Below the pieces are notes generated by a model. That model was given only the letters and a program-made list of their open reading frames with translations. It did no database searches and had not been told where the DNA came from. Below, piece after piece: positions 1-9,291 of a stretch of 64,000 nt of DNA. The stretch lies in NCBI RefSeq assembly GCF_047276495.1, contig NZ_CP178543.1, positions 7,626,001 through 7,690,000 of the forward strand, given 5' to 3'. A program made the position numbers and the translations under genes. The stretch comes from Capilliphycus salinus (GTDB lineage Bacteria > Cyanobacteriota > Cyanobacteriia > Cyanobacteriales > Microcoleaceae). Within the stretch, counting starts at the first letter, position 1, and every line of letters begins with the position of its first letter.

Positions 1-1092
1 TTGGCTAATGCCGCAAGGTTCAAAGCGACTGGGCATGACCAAGGCATCACAACCGGAATAGATCCGGCGAGACAGCGCCTCATTAAACAGAATATGACTG
101 GCCATCCGACCCGGATAGCGGGAAGCCATTTGCCACATTTGAGTTTCATAATAGCGATCGCCCGTTCCCAAAACCACCAGTTGGGCATCGGTATAAGACA
201 AGAACTGATCCATAATTTGAATGACCAGATCGAGTCCTTTCTGTTCAACCAGTCGGCTGACCATCCCGATCATAAACACCCCGGAGTCTACCACCAACCC
301 GAGTTCTTCTTGCAACGCCACCTTATTAGTTTTGCGGCGTTCAACGGTATCGGCATTATAATTTTCGACAATAAACCGATCGGTTTCCGGGTTATAGGTT
401 TCGACATCTATACCGTTGAGGACGCCCGAGAGTTTACCGCTGACATAAGAGAGTAAACCTTCGAGAGTTTCACCATAAGCGGCGGTTTGAATTTGTTGGG
501 CGTAGGTGGGAGAAACGGTGGTAACTTCATCGGCAAACTGGATAGCGGCCGCCATGACGTTATGACCTTCCATGTACCAAGGACACCAAGTGATCCGTTC
601 GAGGAACCACCGCCAAGGCCCTTGATAAGCTAAATTGTGAATGGTGAAAATGGTTTTAATGTCTGGAGTTTCGTTCATCCAGACCGGAATCATGCCCGTA
701 TGCCAGTCGTGGCAGTGAATAATATTGGGTTTCCAATAGTTCCAAGCAAATTCCGCCGCACCATTGGCAAATAAGGTGAAACGCCAGTCCTCATCTTCTC
801 CGTAATACACCCGACGGGGCATAAAAGAAGGATGCCCAAACAGGTAGAGGGGGACATCGGATTTTGGCAGTCTCGTTTCATAGACTGCAAACTTTTGATA
901 CATGGCGTTTCCCCACCAAATCGGTTCGGTGGGAATTTCCAGTTTATCGGGTAGGAAACCGTAATAGGGCATAAACACCCGGACATCGTGTCCCATTGCC
1001 CGCAGCACTTTTGGTAAAGCGCCGACGACATCTCCCATGCCACCCACTTTCGCCAAAGGTGAGGCTTCCGCAGCTACAAATAGAATTCGCAT
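1..1092 (-). CDS. glgA: Glycogen synthase (ADP-glucose type), 5' part, cut by window edge
   Basis: Transfers glucose from ADP-glucose to growing alpha-1,4-glucan chains in the cytoplasm (glycogen storage). The 364 codons present begin MRILFVAAEASPLAKVGGMG, the family's N-terminal signature including the KxGGL-type ADP-glucose loop (here KVGGM). Later come the ITWCPWYMEGHNVMAA stretch, the TVSPTYA motif, and a C-terminal domain start with MVSRLVEQKGLDL and PSRFEPCGISQ, where the window ends. About 480-490 residues is usual, so roughly a quarter is missing. The start ATG lies at 1092-1090. Homology is clear from memory of the family; the isoform (GlgA1 or GlgA2) is not resolved. Confidence 0.95.
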   Translation of the reverse strand, partial: MRILFVAAEASPLAKVGGMGDVVGALPKVLRAMGHDVRVFMPYYGFLPDKLEIPTEPIWWGNAMYQKFAVYETRLPKSDVPLYLFGHPSFMPRRVYYGEDEDWRFTLFANGAAEFAWNYWKPNIIHCHDWHTGMIPVWMNETPDIKTIFTIHNLAYQGPWRWFLERITWCPWYMEGHNVMAAAIQFADEVTTVSPTYAQQIQTAAYGETLEGLLSYVSGKLSGVLNGIDVETYNPETDRFIVENYNADTVERRKTNKVALQEELGLVVDSGVFMIGMVSRLVEQKGLDLVIQIMDQFLSYTDAQLVVLGTGDRYYETQMWQMASRYPGRMASHILFNEALSRRIYSGCDALVMPSRFEPCGISQ

Positions 1093-1665
1093 GATTGACT
1101 TTGCGTTCCCGTACTATGCTTCGTAAGTTACCAGAGTCCCAAGTTGCCTCCACAAGTGAGATTCTAACTTGGTGCTTGTTGAGAGTCTCACCGACAAGCA
1201 AAATTTGTGCTTGTGGCAAGATTTTTGCTTTTTTCCCTCTTCACTAGACTAGACTTCAGTGAAATCTAATCCCCGCTACTACCGAGTCCACAAGCAATTG
1301 AGTACAGACCTGCTACGGCAGATCTCTACACAGCAATCTCGACAGCAGAAGGATCTCAATATTTATTGGCTGTTTTTTTGACTTCGCTTTCAACCGAGGA
1401 TGACTCGATCGTGAGATTCTCAACGATTCTACCGTATTTCTTAACATTTCCGATCATTAGCGATCGATCCGGCTCTGTTGCCGACAGTTTGAATATTTCG
1501 ATACAGTAGGGGCCTATTCAACTCAGTTAGGCTAGACGGATTATAGCAGCACTCTATTTCTTATTGTATTTTGGAAATAGGGTCGATTATTTTTGGGTCA
1601 AGATCAACCAAAAGCAATATTGTTTCTTTTGGCCGATTTATCATCATGTTTGAGGATTATCTAAA
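1093..1665. other. Intergenic stretch between glgA and a divergent secreted-protein gene
   Basis: About 570 bases between two divergently transcribed genes, so it should hold promoters for both. It contains several short direct and inverted echoes (for example two copies of GAGATTCTCAAC-like sequence and a HIP1-like GCGATCG core near 1460). I see no convincing ORF, RNA gene or clear -35/-10 pair. Confidence 0.4.
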
Positions 1666-2247
1666 ATGCAACGAGGTCAATTACTTGATTCGGGGTGTGA
1701 CGGGGTTCGTCATGGCAATTTCTTCAAAAACTGCAATCCTATCAATTTTTTATTTCTTTTATTAATTAGCCTGTTTAATAGTGCTTTACAGGTGCAGATG
1801 GCGATCGCGAATCCTACTCATCGGTTAGTCCCTTCTGCTGTTGTTGCTCAATCTTTTCAACCGGGAACTCCTTTTCTGGCCAATGGGATTTATCTCTATG
1901 GTCAATCTCCCCAACGAGATCAATTGGGCCAGGCTTACATGGTCTTTGAGGTTAACCAGGGTCGGATGGTGGGTGCTTTCTATATGCCTCATTCTTCTTT
2001 TGATTGTTTTTGGGGGACTCCTCAAGGCAATCGGTTAGCTTTAACGGTGATCGATAGTTACACTCGGGAAACTCATCCCTATGCGATTGGTTTTAATCCC
2101 TCGTTTGTGGCCGCTTCCACTGCCGGGGGCGCCGATCAGAGCGTTTCACTAGAGGGATTTTACCCGATTGAGTCTGTAAGTCAAGCCGATCTGAAAATTT
2201 TAGAGGTCTGTAAGTCGGATGTCGGTCCAAGATCGACGGGAAACTAA
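1666..2247 (+). CDS. Putative secreted cyanobacterial protein of unknown function
   Basis: A 193-aa protein whose first 50 residues end in a hydrophobic stretch (NFLFLLLISLFNSALQVQ) followed by MAIANPTHR, resembling a signal peptide with an AxA-like site, so export is likely. The mature part has YMVFEVNQGRMVGAFYMPHS, then a Cys in DCFWG and a second Cys near the C-terminus (LEVCKSD), possibly a disulfide. The pattern resembles the protein at 44166-44633. The N-terminus is doubtful: residues 1-20 are not typical, and an ATG at 1712 in another frame gives a better signal peptide start if there is a frameshift near the T-run at 1748-1754. Function unknown. Confidence 0.65.
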   Translation: MQRGQLLDSGCDGVRHGNFFKNCNPINFLFLLLISLFNSALQVQMAIANPTHRLVPSAVVAQSFQPGTPFLANGIYLYGQSPQRDQLGQAYMVFEVNQGRMVGAFYMPHSSFDCFWGTPQGNRLALTVIDSYTRETHPYAIGFNPSFVAASTAGGADQSVSLEGFYPIESVSQADLKILEVCKSDVGPRSTGN

Positions 2248-2362
2248 AGGCTATAATGACTTTTAGGCAAGGCTTTCGGGGTTTTAGTCGCTCTGGGGAT
2301 CGAGCAAGAGGATTTTTATAGAATTTCTGACATTTGCCGGCTGCGATCCTCAAGGGTCTTCC

Positions 2363-3058
2363 CTATCTTTTTTCTGGGGTGGACGGGTTCACTTTCGACT
2401 GTTTGAGTTGATCGAGGACTTCTTGGAGTAGGTTGATCGCTTGCTCTAGTTTGTCTACAATCTCAACTTGATTGCGATCGCCGGAAATCGCTTCGTTCAC
2501 CGAAGGGGTTTGAGTTTGTGATTCTTCTTGACCTTGGGAAATAGAACGCAATAAATCGCGATCGCGTTTCAGCCATCCTTCTAAAAAGATTTCTTGAGAG
2601 GGGTTGATTTGGACTCGTTGGTATCGATAATTAATCCGGGCTTGACAGTAGCGTTGGGCGGTTTCAAAATTATTATTATCCTCTAAAGCGGCTTGGGTTT
2701 TTGGGCCGAAACGTCCATCAATGACTAAACCCCCAATGGCTTCTTGTAAAAATTCCACACTTCCCCTAACGCTAAAATTCACCGCAGTATCAAAGTGAAC
2801 CATCGCCAAAGGTAAAACCATCAAATCGGCTTTTGACGGTTTCCAATACAGTTCTAAATACACTTGTTCGACTTCTTCGGGGGTGATCTCAACCACCGAT
2901 TTTAACGGTAAACCCTGACGGCGGCGATAGGTGTCAAACGTCGCCTGGGTAATTCCATATTGAACCACACCGCCTAAATCTTGGGGATGTCCGACGCCGC
3001 CTTCCCATTTGAGGGTAAACTTTAAAGCGCTTTGAAAGGAATCAAGAACTTCAGTCAT
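2363..3058 (-). CDS. GH108-type N-acetylmuramidase (secretion-activator-like) with peptidoglycan-binding segment
   Basis: A 231-aa protein that probably hydrolyses the glycan backbone of peptidoglycan. FTLKWEGGVGHPQDLGGVVQYGIT matches the GH108 signature EGGxxxxxxDxGGxTxxGIT, with the catalytic Glu at residue 19 or so. The family's second part follows (WKPSKADLMVLPLAMVHFDTAVNF) and then a PG_binding_3-like segment (GLVIDGRFGPKTQAAL). The last 60 residues are a polar, Gln/Glu-rich helix. No signal peptide is visible, so it may need a holin-like or lytic route, as in phages from which this family is best known. No phage structural genes lie nearby. Confidence 0.82.
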   Translation of the reverse strand: MTEVLDSFQSALKFTLKWEGGVGHPQDLGGVVQYGITQATFDTYRRRQGLPLKSVVEITPEEVEQVYLELYWKPSKADLMVLPLAMVHFDTAVNFSVRGSVEFLQEAIGGLVIDGRFGPKTQAALEDNNNFETAQRYCQARINYRYQRVQINPSQEIFLEGWLKRDRDLLRSISQGQEESQTQTPSVNEAISGDRNQVEIVDKLEQAINLLQEVLDQLKQSKVNPSTPEKR

Positions 3059-3180
3059 ATTGGGTGAGGAGTTAGAAAAGATATTGTTTGTTTTTTCTAA
3101 TTCCTCATTTATCCCTGCAAATCCCTAAAAAAACAGTTTACAGTTACCAGTTATCAGTTATCAGTGGGTACTCTTCACTG

Positions 3181-3215
3181 TTCCCTGTTCCCTGTTCCCT
3201 GTTCCCTGTTCCCTG
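3181..3215. repeat. Heptamer tandem repeat, 5 copies of TTCCCTG
   Basis: Five exact head-to-tail copies of TTCCCTG sit 2 bases past the hemC stop codon. This is the short tandemly repeated (STRR-like) type known from filamentous cyanobacteria. Just before it, 3133-3166 carries CAGTTACCAGTTATCAG-like sequence, a second simple repeat family also seen at 18057-18098, 32990-33010 and 41600-41660. Confidence 0.9.
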
Positions 3216-3217
3216 AA

Positions 3218-4183
3218 TTACTGCCGTTGAATTTCAGCAAAGATTTCATCTAAAATTTCCTTAGCGCCTTGTTCTCGCAAACGGTGAGCCAGATCAACTC
3301 CCAACTGTTCGGCGTTGGTTGCATCTCCGGTAACAGTATCACGAATCAGGCGTTTTCCATCCAAACTGGCAACCATTCCCGTGAGGGTGAGTTGGTTATT
3401 TTCCACTTGGGTATTAACGCCGATGGGAACCTGACAACCCCCTTCTAATTCTCGCAGAAAAGCACGTTCGGCGTGACAGCGTTGGGCGGTGGGCGTGTGT
3501 TCCAAGACTTTAATCACTTCTAAAATCTGTTCATCCCCATCCCGACATTCTATTCCCAAAGCGCCCTGTCCGACGGCGTGTAGGGAAATTTCCGGGGAAA
3601 TAATTTGATCAATGCGATCGCCCATATCCAAGCGTGTGAGTCCAGCAAAGGCTAGAATAAGGGCATCATAGCCGCCCTCGTCGAGTTTTTGCAGGCGGGT
3701 GTTGAGGTTTCCGCGAATATCTTTAAATTCAAAATGGGGGAAATGGTGACGCAGTTGGGCGAGTCTCCGCAGGGAAGAGGTTCCGATAACGGCACCTTCG
3801 GGAAGGGTTTCGAGTTGTTTATCCTTGTGTTTTTCGTGAAGAACAACTGCATCTGCGGGGTTTTCCCGTTCGGTAACGCATCCTAACATTAATCCTTCGG
3901 GAAGGTTTGTCGGAAGATCTTTGAGGGAGTGAACGGCGATGTCGGTTTCGTGGTTGAGCATCCCGACTTCGAGTTCTTTGGTAAAGAGTCCTTTATCCCC
4001 AATTTTAGCAAGAGCCACATCCAGGATTTTATCACCCTGGGTTGACATGGTATGCACTTCAAATTCGATATCCGGGAAGTGCTTTTTGAGTTCGGCTTGC
4101 ACCCAATAGGTTTGGACGAGTGCGAGTTGACTTTTGCGTGAACCGATCCGAACGGTTCGACTGGGGGCAGATACGGTTGTCAT
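3218..4183 (-). CDS. hemC: Porphobilinogen deaminase (hydroxymethylbilane synthase)
   Basis: Joins four porphobilinogen units to hydroxymethylbilane in tetrapyrrole (heme, chlorophyll, bilin) synthesis; soluble. The 321-aa length is normal. Visible family motifs are RIGSRKSQLALVQT at the N-terminus, HSLKDLPT, GTSSLRRLAQL, RGNLNTRL, and the ELEGGCQVPIG segment whose Cys carries the dipyrromethane cofactor. The ATG at 4183 follows a HIP1 site (GCGATCGC) about 10 bases upstream. It appears to be transcribed alone; the muramidase gene downstream is about 160 bases away across tandem repeats. Confidence 0.97.
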   Translation of the reverse strand: MTTVSAPSRTVRIGSRKSQLALVQTYWVQAELKKHFPDIEFEVHTMSTQGDKILDVALAKIGDKGLFTKELEVGMLNHETDIAVHSLKDLPTNLPEGLMLGCVTERENPADAVVLHEKHKDKQLETLPEGAVIGTSSLRRLAQLRHHFPHFEFKDIRGNLNTRLQKLDEGGYDALILAFAGLTRLDMGDRIDQIISPEISLHAVGQGALGIECRDGDEQILEVIKVLEHTPTAQRCHAERAFLRELEGGCQVPIGVNTQVENNQLTLTGMVASLDGKRLIRDTVTGDATNAEQLGVDLAHRLREQGAKEILDEIFAEIQRQ

Positions 4184-4569
4184 GCTGTGTGCGATCGCTT
4201 GTTATCGTTGGTTTTTTGTCCATTCTTTAGCGTACCGCAACGGGGGACATCGGTTGGTGTTTGCCAAAAATTTAGTAACTATCCTTAACACTCCCAGGCG
4301 TTGACGGGGAATTTTTGAAAAATGATCATGGCTTTAACGTTTGAGCCAGTATACCATAGTCGATTTTTTGGTTAACTAGCCCTTGAAAATTTTAGCTCTG
4401 AGCTTATCTAAGCAGCGTAAATGTCAAAAATGACTCGACTTAAAATAGATTTGATTAATGTTACAAAAATCTAAAACGCCATAATTACAAGGGTTTGAAA
4501 CAAATAAAAACCTATGAGTAATTGAAACTAAAAATTTTATTGAAACTTCAAGTTTTTACAAAAAAAGAG
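4184..4569. other. AT-rich intergenic stretch upstream of hemC
   Basis: About 390 bases of AT-rich sequence between hemC (minus strand) and a plus-strand promoter. I see no ORF and no strong hairpin; it should contain the hemC promoter. Confidence 0.4.
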
Positions 4570-4600
4570 TTGACATCTATTCTAATCTTTATGTTATGAT
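4570..4600 (+). promoter_or_regulatory. Putative sigma70-type promoter
   Basis: TTGACA at 4570-4575 matches the -35 consensus; TATGAT at 4595-4600 is a near-consensus -10 with a 19-base spacer (slightly long). If real, transcription begins around 4607, leaving about 97 nt of structured leader before the ATG at 4704. It argues against the ATG at 4596, which lies inside the -10 box. Confidence 0.5.
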
Positions 4601-4612
4601 TCAAAAAAATAA

Positions 4613-4672
4613 GACCTCTACATCCCACTTAAATGGTATTAGCAGTACCACAAGAGGGAGTTGGAAGAGGTC
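4613..4672 (+). promoter_or_regulatory. Structured 5' leader (nested hairpins)
   Basis: GACCTCT (4613-4619) pairs with AGAGGTC (4666-4672), enclosing a second stem TGGTA (4634-4638) with TACCA (4646-4650). The nested layout lies between the putative promoter and the likely start codon, which suits a leader RNA element. No known riboswitch is recognised. Confidence 0.35.
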
Positions 4673-4703
4673 GTCTTACAAATATTTATTTTTTTCTAAT
4701 GCT

Positions 4704-4982
4704 ATGAGCATATCAAATTTTGCTGGAAATGTCGAGCATTCGGAGTTGTTTGCTTTGGTTCCGTTGGTGTTAATTCCAATGAGCGTTGATGAACTGAAGC
4801 AGTTTTTGTGTAAATTTGGTCAACTTGTTCTCATTTCTAGTGAGGAATTTAAAGAATTGAAAGAACAGATTCAACATTTGGAAATGCTGAACCGAACTAA
4901 AGATGAGAGGATTCAAGAATTAGAATGTTTACAAAATCCTTATTCAAACGATGGGGATGCAAATTGTAACTTTGACTTCTAA
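4704..4982 (+). CDS. Small hypothetical protein with C-terminal coiled coil
   Basis: A 92-aa protein if started at the ATG MSISNFAGNV. The reading frame is open from an ATG at 4596, but that codon overlaps the putative -10 box and the first 36 residues are low complexity. After a hydrophobic patch (LFALVPLVLIPMSVDELKQFL), residues from about 50 on form a heptad-like helix (EEFKELKEQIQHLEMLNRTKDERIQELE). I do not recognise the family. Its AT-rich context and structured leader set it apart from neighbouring housekeeping genes. It could be a small regulatory or adaptor protein, but nothing proves it. Confidence 0.5.
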   Translation: MSISNFAGNVEHSELFALVPLVLIPMSVDELKQFLCKFGQLVLISSEEFKELKEQIQHLEMLNRTKDERIQELECLQNPYSNDGDANCNFDF

Positions 4983-5109
4983 AAAACAGAACTAATTTAT
5001 TTTTAGGTTGGTGTCGAGTTTAGTTAACCCAACATTTTGAGAGAATTGTTCGGTTTCTCTTCGTTCAAGCCAACCTACTGTTTGAAGTTATTGAACCGAG
5101 TTTAATCGA

Positions 5110-8100
5110 TTACAAAGTTACAAAATCATCTGCACTGATAACAGCAGCATCAACCCCGTTTAACGTGGCAATTAATTCGTTGGTGTCGGCGATACGAATA
5201 ACAGTTGAATTTGTATCTTGAGCGATCGCCAACTGTTCAAAAGTTAATTCTTGGGCTAATAATAGTTTATCAGTTCCGTTCTCAAAGTCAAGTAAAAGAT
5301 CGCTTCCAGAACCAATGACAAAAGTATCGCTTCCGCTTTCACCAACGAGGGTATCATTTCCCAAATCACCACTAATAAAATCGTTACCCTCTCCACCGAC
5401 TAACGTATCATTAGCCTGACCTCCATAGATTGTATCATCACCCGCATCTCCTAAAATCAAATCCTCACCCAAATTTCCTAAAAGTAAATCTTCACCCTCT
5501 CCTCCGCAAAGACTATCATTATTTTGTCCGCCAAAAATGGTATCATTTCCCGAGTTTCCAAATAATTCATCATTTCCTTGATTTCCAAATATATTATCAT
5601 TGTCATCACCCCCGCTAACGACATCATTTCCGATATCACCAAACAGCCAATCTTCTCCCAAGTTTCCCCAAAGATAATCATTTTCTTGACCGCCATAAAT
5701 ACTATCATTTCCCGAACTTCCGATGAGAGAATCTGAATCTAAATTCCCCCAAATCATATCATTTCCTTCTTGACCCCAAACCGCATCGTTATTTTTCCCG
5801 CCATAAATACTATCATTTCCCAAACCTGTATCGATGTGGTCATTTCCTTCATTTCCAAAAGTTAAATCATCGCTATCTTGACCATAAATATTGTCATCTC
5901 CCCCCAGTCCAAACAGGGTGTTATTGTTGGAATTTCCAAGAATTTCGTCATTTTCAACTGTTCCTAAAGTTGGTTCAGTCTCAGAAGTATTGATAGTTTG
6001 AATAACGGAGTTTGGGTTAGGTGTAATTTCTGGAATGGTTCGACATTCCCAGTCAATAAAAATGTCGTCAGGTGTTGGTTGAGGTTCGGGTGTTGGTTGA
6101 GGTTCGGGTGTTGGTTGAGGTTCGGGTGTCGGTTGAGGTTCGGGTGTGGGTGTGGGAGTCGGTTGAGGTGTTGGTTGAGGTTCGGGTTCAGGTGTCGGTT
6201 GAGGTTCGGGTGTTGGTTGAGGTGTGGGAACCGGTTCAGAGTTAACTACACCAGAAATTGAGAAGTTAAACGGGTTTTCATCCGTGTCGTTAGTTATAAA
6301 AGAAAGTTCTCCGTTAAAAGTATTCGCGACAGTTGTATCGAGTTGAACTTCAAAAGTTCCTTGAGAACCCGCAGCGATAACGGTTGGGAAAGTTCCCGCT
6401 AAAGTTAACCCGGTTGGAAGTGTTAAGTCGGAAACGGTTAAGTCAGCAGTTCCGTTATTTTCGATAGTAAATATTTTGCTAACATCGGTTCCAACGGTAG
6501 AAGTTCCGAAGTCAAAAGTTCCGGTATTGTCAGCAATATTAGTCGTATTTTGAATAACGGATATTTCGGGAACCGGGTTGGTTGTCACTTCACCCGAAAC
6601 CGCAAAGTTAAACGGGTTTTCATCCGTGTCGTTCGTTATAAAAGAAAGTTCTCCGGTTAAAGTATTCGCGACAGTTGTATCGAGTTTAACTTCAAAGGTT
6701 CCTTGAGAACCCGCAGCAATAACGGTTGGGAAAGTTCCCGCTAAAGTTAACCCCGTTGGAAGTGTTAAGTCGGAAACGGTTAAGTCAGCAGTTCCGGTAT
6801 TTTCGATAGTGAAAATTTTGCTAACAGAAGTTCCAACCGTTGTAGTTCCGAAGTCAAAAGTTCCGGTATTGTCAGCAATATTAGTCGTATTTTGAATAAC
6901 ACTAATTTCGGGAACCGGGACGGGAGAAACTACCGCAGAAATTGAGAAGTTAAACGGGTTTTCATCGCTATCGTTAGTTATAAAAGAGAGTTCTCCCGTT
7001 AAAGTATTCGCGACAGTTGTATCGAGTTGAACTTCAAAGGTTCCTTGAGAACCCGCAGTGATAACGGTTGGGAAAGTTCCCCCTAAAGTTAACCCCGTCG
7101 GAAGTGTTAAGTCGGAAACGGTTAAGTCAGCAGTTCCGTTATTTTCGATAGTAAATATTTTGCTAACATCGGTTCCAACCGTAGAAGTTCCGAAGTCAAA
7201 AGTTCCGGTATTGTCAGCAATATTAGTCGCATTTTGAATAACTTCTATTTCGGGAACCGGTTCGGTTGTCACTTCACCCGAAACCGCAAAGTTAAACGGG
7301 TTTTCATCGCTATCGTTACTTACAAAAGAAAGTTCTCCTGTGAAATTATTAGCAGTAGTTGTATCGAGTTTAACTTCAAAGGTTCCTTGAGAACCCGCAG
7401 CAATAACGGTTGGGAAAGTTCCCCCTAAAGTTAACCCCGTCGGAAGTGTTAAGTCGGAAACGGTTAAGTCAGCAGTTCCGTTATTTTCGATAGTGAAACT
7501 TTCGATAACTTCGGTTCCAACGGTAGAAGTTCCGAAGTCAAAAGTTCCGGTATTGTCAGCAATATTAGTCGTATTTTGAATAACTTCTATTTCGGGTAAT
7601 GTTACAGCAGCAAGTTGATATTCATAGGAACCACTATCTACTTTAGCAACGCCATTTTCATCCCCGTCTATTGGACGAGTTTTACCCACTTGGTCAGCAA
7701 TTAGAGTCACAGAGACTCCAGCATCTATCGCCGGACTTCCAACCTTTAAAGGGTGAACTAAAACGCCATTAATATTCTGCAAGCTTCCCAATAAGGGGTC
7801 AGTTAAAGTCACATTCGGGGTAATTTTAATATCATTCGGGTTTAGTTCATTGGATTGAAAATTACCGCCATCATCGCTAAATTGAAAGCCAGTATGATGA
7901 TTAATATTCCAATTGTTTCCGCCATTGTTAGCAACATTGTAAGCAACAATCGTATTTTTTAGCCTCGTTTGAGAACCGCCACCCCAAAATCCTCCGCCTT
8001 GAAAACCCGCGTAATTATTAGCAATGGTTGTGTTAATAATATTGGTCTGGTTTGTACCATTACTTAAAGCAATTGCACCCCCTAAACCGCTATTTCCATC

Positions 8101-9171
8101 TTCCGATTCGGCTCGATTTCCCGAAAATGTGCTATTTGTAATTGTAGTTGGAGATTGTTCGCCAATCCATAAACCTCCCCCTTGACTTAAAGCGCGATTT
8201 CCGGTAAAAGTAGTATTAGAAAGAGTAAGTTCGCCGTTACCATGTCTTAAGCCACCCCCCAAACCTTCTCCTTTCAAATTTTCGAGAATTGTGTTGTTTT
8301 GAATGGTACTATTTTCAACAATAACTTTATCCGGTGGATAAACAAATAAAAATAGTCCTCCCCCTTGTCCAGCACCTTGATTTCCGTCAAATAAACTGTT
8401 ATTAATTTGAATGATTCCGCCTTGAGAACCGGGTGAAAAATTAGGCCCTGAAGCATTCGCACCATCGGTATAAATTGCACCACCTGCACCATAATAACCA
8501 CCCAAACCATCAGAAACCGTTCCACCTGGGATTGAGGAATTATTAATAAATCGGGAATTTTCAACGGTAAGGTTTCCTAACAGGTGATTAATTGCACCGC
8601 CATTAATTCCTTTATTATTGGTAAATTCGCTATCGAGTACGGTGAGAGAACCTGCGCTTTGAGTCGCAATAGCACCGCCACCCCGTTCGCTTTTTCCGAG
8701 CGTACCATCATTGTTATCAAACTTACTATTAATAATAGTTGTGCTACTCTTAAACCCAGTTAAAATTCCTCCCGCAAATTGAGCAACATTATTTCGGAGT
8801 TCGCTATTTTCTAAGGTTAATGTGGTTTCACTCGCCATGCGAATTCCTCCACCCGCACCATCTTGTCCTGTTCCTTGTGCTTTTCCGTCCGCAATAATTA
8901 GGTTTTTTAAGCTAACCTTCGGCGCCTGAAAGTTGGCGTCAATTTGAATATCAAAAACGCGATTAGTTTGATTTCCACTAATGATTAAATCCGGTGCATT
9001 TTGACCATCAATAGTGAGATTTTTATCGATTTCAAGTTGACCGCTAGTTAGGGTAATTGTTTGACCTGCAAGACTTGCATCAAATTGAATAATATCTCCG
9101 GGTTGTGCAGTTTCTATTGCATTTCTGAGAGAACCCAAGCCATTATCATTGGTATTGGTAACAGTAATCAT
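5110..9171 (-). CDS. Giant surface/secreted protein: beta-helix, four choice-of-anchor-D repeats, Pro/Thr linker, RTX repeats
   Basis: 1353 aa without a classical signal peptide, probably exported by a type I system through its C-terminal RTX region. Residues 1-510 form a CSLREAI-like start (GLGSLRNAIETAQPGDIIQF) and a right-handed beta-helix with GGG(I/L)-type turns as in polymorphic outer-membrane proteins. Residues 525-975 hold four nearly identical Ig-like choice-of-anchor-D/ASH modules (PEIxVIQNxTNIADNTGTFDFG...). Residues 980-1035 are a PTPEPQ linker. Residues 1060-1290 are Ca-binding nonapeptides (GGxGNDxLx). It is the shorter twin of the gene at 9345-15128, with near-identical DNA in the repeats and the linker-proximal RTX part. 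The ligand is unknown; adhesion or sheath structure is inferred. Confidence 0.85.
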   Translation of the reverse strand: MITVTNTNDNGLGSLRNAIETAQPGDIIQFDASLAGQTITLTSGQLEIDKNLTIDGQNAPDLIISGNQTNRVFDIQIDANFQAPKVSLKNLIIADGKAQGTGQDGAGGGIRMASETTLTLENSELRNNVAQFAGGILTGFKSSTTIINSKFDNNDGTLGKSERGGGAIATQSAGSLTVLDSEFTNNKGINGGAINHLLGNLTVENSRFINNSSIPGGTVSDGLGGYYGAGGAIYTDGANASGPNFSPGSQGGIIQINNSLFDGNQGAGQGGGLFLFVYPPDKVIVENSTIQNNTILENLKGEGLGGGLRHGNGELTLSNTTFTGNRALSQGGGLWIGEQSPTTITNSTFSGNRAESEDGNSGLGGAIALSNGTNQTNIINTTIANNYAGFQGGGFWGGGSQTRLKNTIVAYNVANNGGNNWNINHHTGFQFSDDGGNFQSNELNPNDIKITPNVTLTDPLLGSLQNINGVLVHPLKVGSPAIDAGVSVTLIADQVGKTRPIDGDENGVAKVDSGSYEYQLAAVTLPEIEVIQNTTNIADNTGTFDFGTSTVGTEVIESFTIENNGTADLTVSDLTLPTGLTLGGTFPTVIAAGSQGTFEVKLDTTTANNFTGELSFVSNDSDENPFNFAVSGEVTTEPVPEIEVIQNATNIADNTGTFDFGTSTVGTDVSKIFTIENNGTADLTVSDLTLPTGLTLGGTFPTVITAGSQGTFEVQLDTTVANTLTGELSFITNDSDENPFNFSISAVVSPVPVPEISVIQNTTNIADNTGTFDFGTTTVGTSVSKIFTIENTGTADLTVSDLTLPTGLTLAGTFPTVIAAGSQGTFEVKLDTTVANTLTGELSFITNDTDENPFNFAVSGEVTTNPVPEISVIQNTTNIADNTGTFDFGTSTVGTDVSKIFTIENNGTADLTVSDLTLPTGLTLAGTFPTVIAAGSQGTFEVQLDTTVANTFNGELSFITNDTDENPFNFSISGVVNSEPVPTPQPTPEPQPTPEPEPQPTPQPTPTPTPEPQPTPEPQPTPEPQPTPEPQPTPDDIFIDWECRTIPEITPNPNSVIQTINTSETEPTLGTVENDEILGNSNNNTLFGLGGDDNIYGQDSDDLTFGNEGNDHIDTGLGNDSIYGGKNNDAVWGQEGNDMIWGNLDSDSLIGSSGNDSIYGGQENDYLWGNLGEDWLFGDIGNDVVSGGDDNDNIFGNQGNDELFGNSGNDTIFGGQNNDSLCGGEGEDLLLGNLGEDLILGDAGDDTIYGGQANDTLVGGEGNDFISGDLGNDTLVGESGSDTFVIGSGSDLLLDFENGTDKLLLAQELTFEQLAIAQDTNSTVIRIADTNELIATLNGVDAAVISADDFVTL
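6068..6236 (-). repeat. Minisatellite encoding the PTPEPQ linker (short twin)
   Basis: In-frame repetition of an 18-base unit (plus-strand sense GGTGTTGGTTGAGGTTCG) with 12-base variants, encoding PTPEPQ and PTPTPT units. The same unit recurs in the longer twin at 10318-10645, where the array is about twice as long. Slippage or recombination would change linker length without breaking frame. Confidence 0.85.
6240..7595 (-). repeat. Four ~330-bp in-frame direct repeats (choice-of-anchor-D modules)
   Basis: Each unit encodes about 110 residues, from PEI(E/S)VIQN to the NPFNF(A/S)(V/I)SG end. DNA identity between units looks very high, including silent sites, which points to recent expansion or gene conversion. 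The last unit runs into the Pro-rich linker through NSEPVPTP. Confidence 0.85.
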
Positions 9172-9291
9172 TTTCCGACCTCTCTCTAGCTTCTATTTTA
9201 TTTTTCTAGTGATTTCAAGTATTTTCCGGAGATGAAATTCATCAATTTTTATTGATTAAATTCCTATAAATTCGTTTTTCAAAAGTTTTAA

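Noticed and set aside
1..456. Plus-strand open frame over the first 450 bases
   Set aside because: It is antisense to glgA, whose motifs are clear on the minus strand; no family pattern on the plus strand.
2363..3058. GH108 muramidase as sign of a prophage
   Set aside because: No capsid, tail, integrase or terminase genes nearby; the family is also found alone in cyanobacteria.
5998..6261. Plus-strand Cys/Arg-rich repetitive frame
   Set aside because: Antisense shadow of the linker in the shorter twin.
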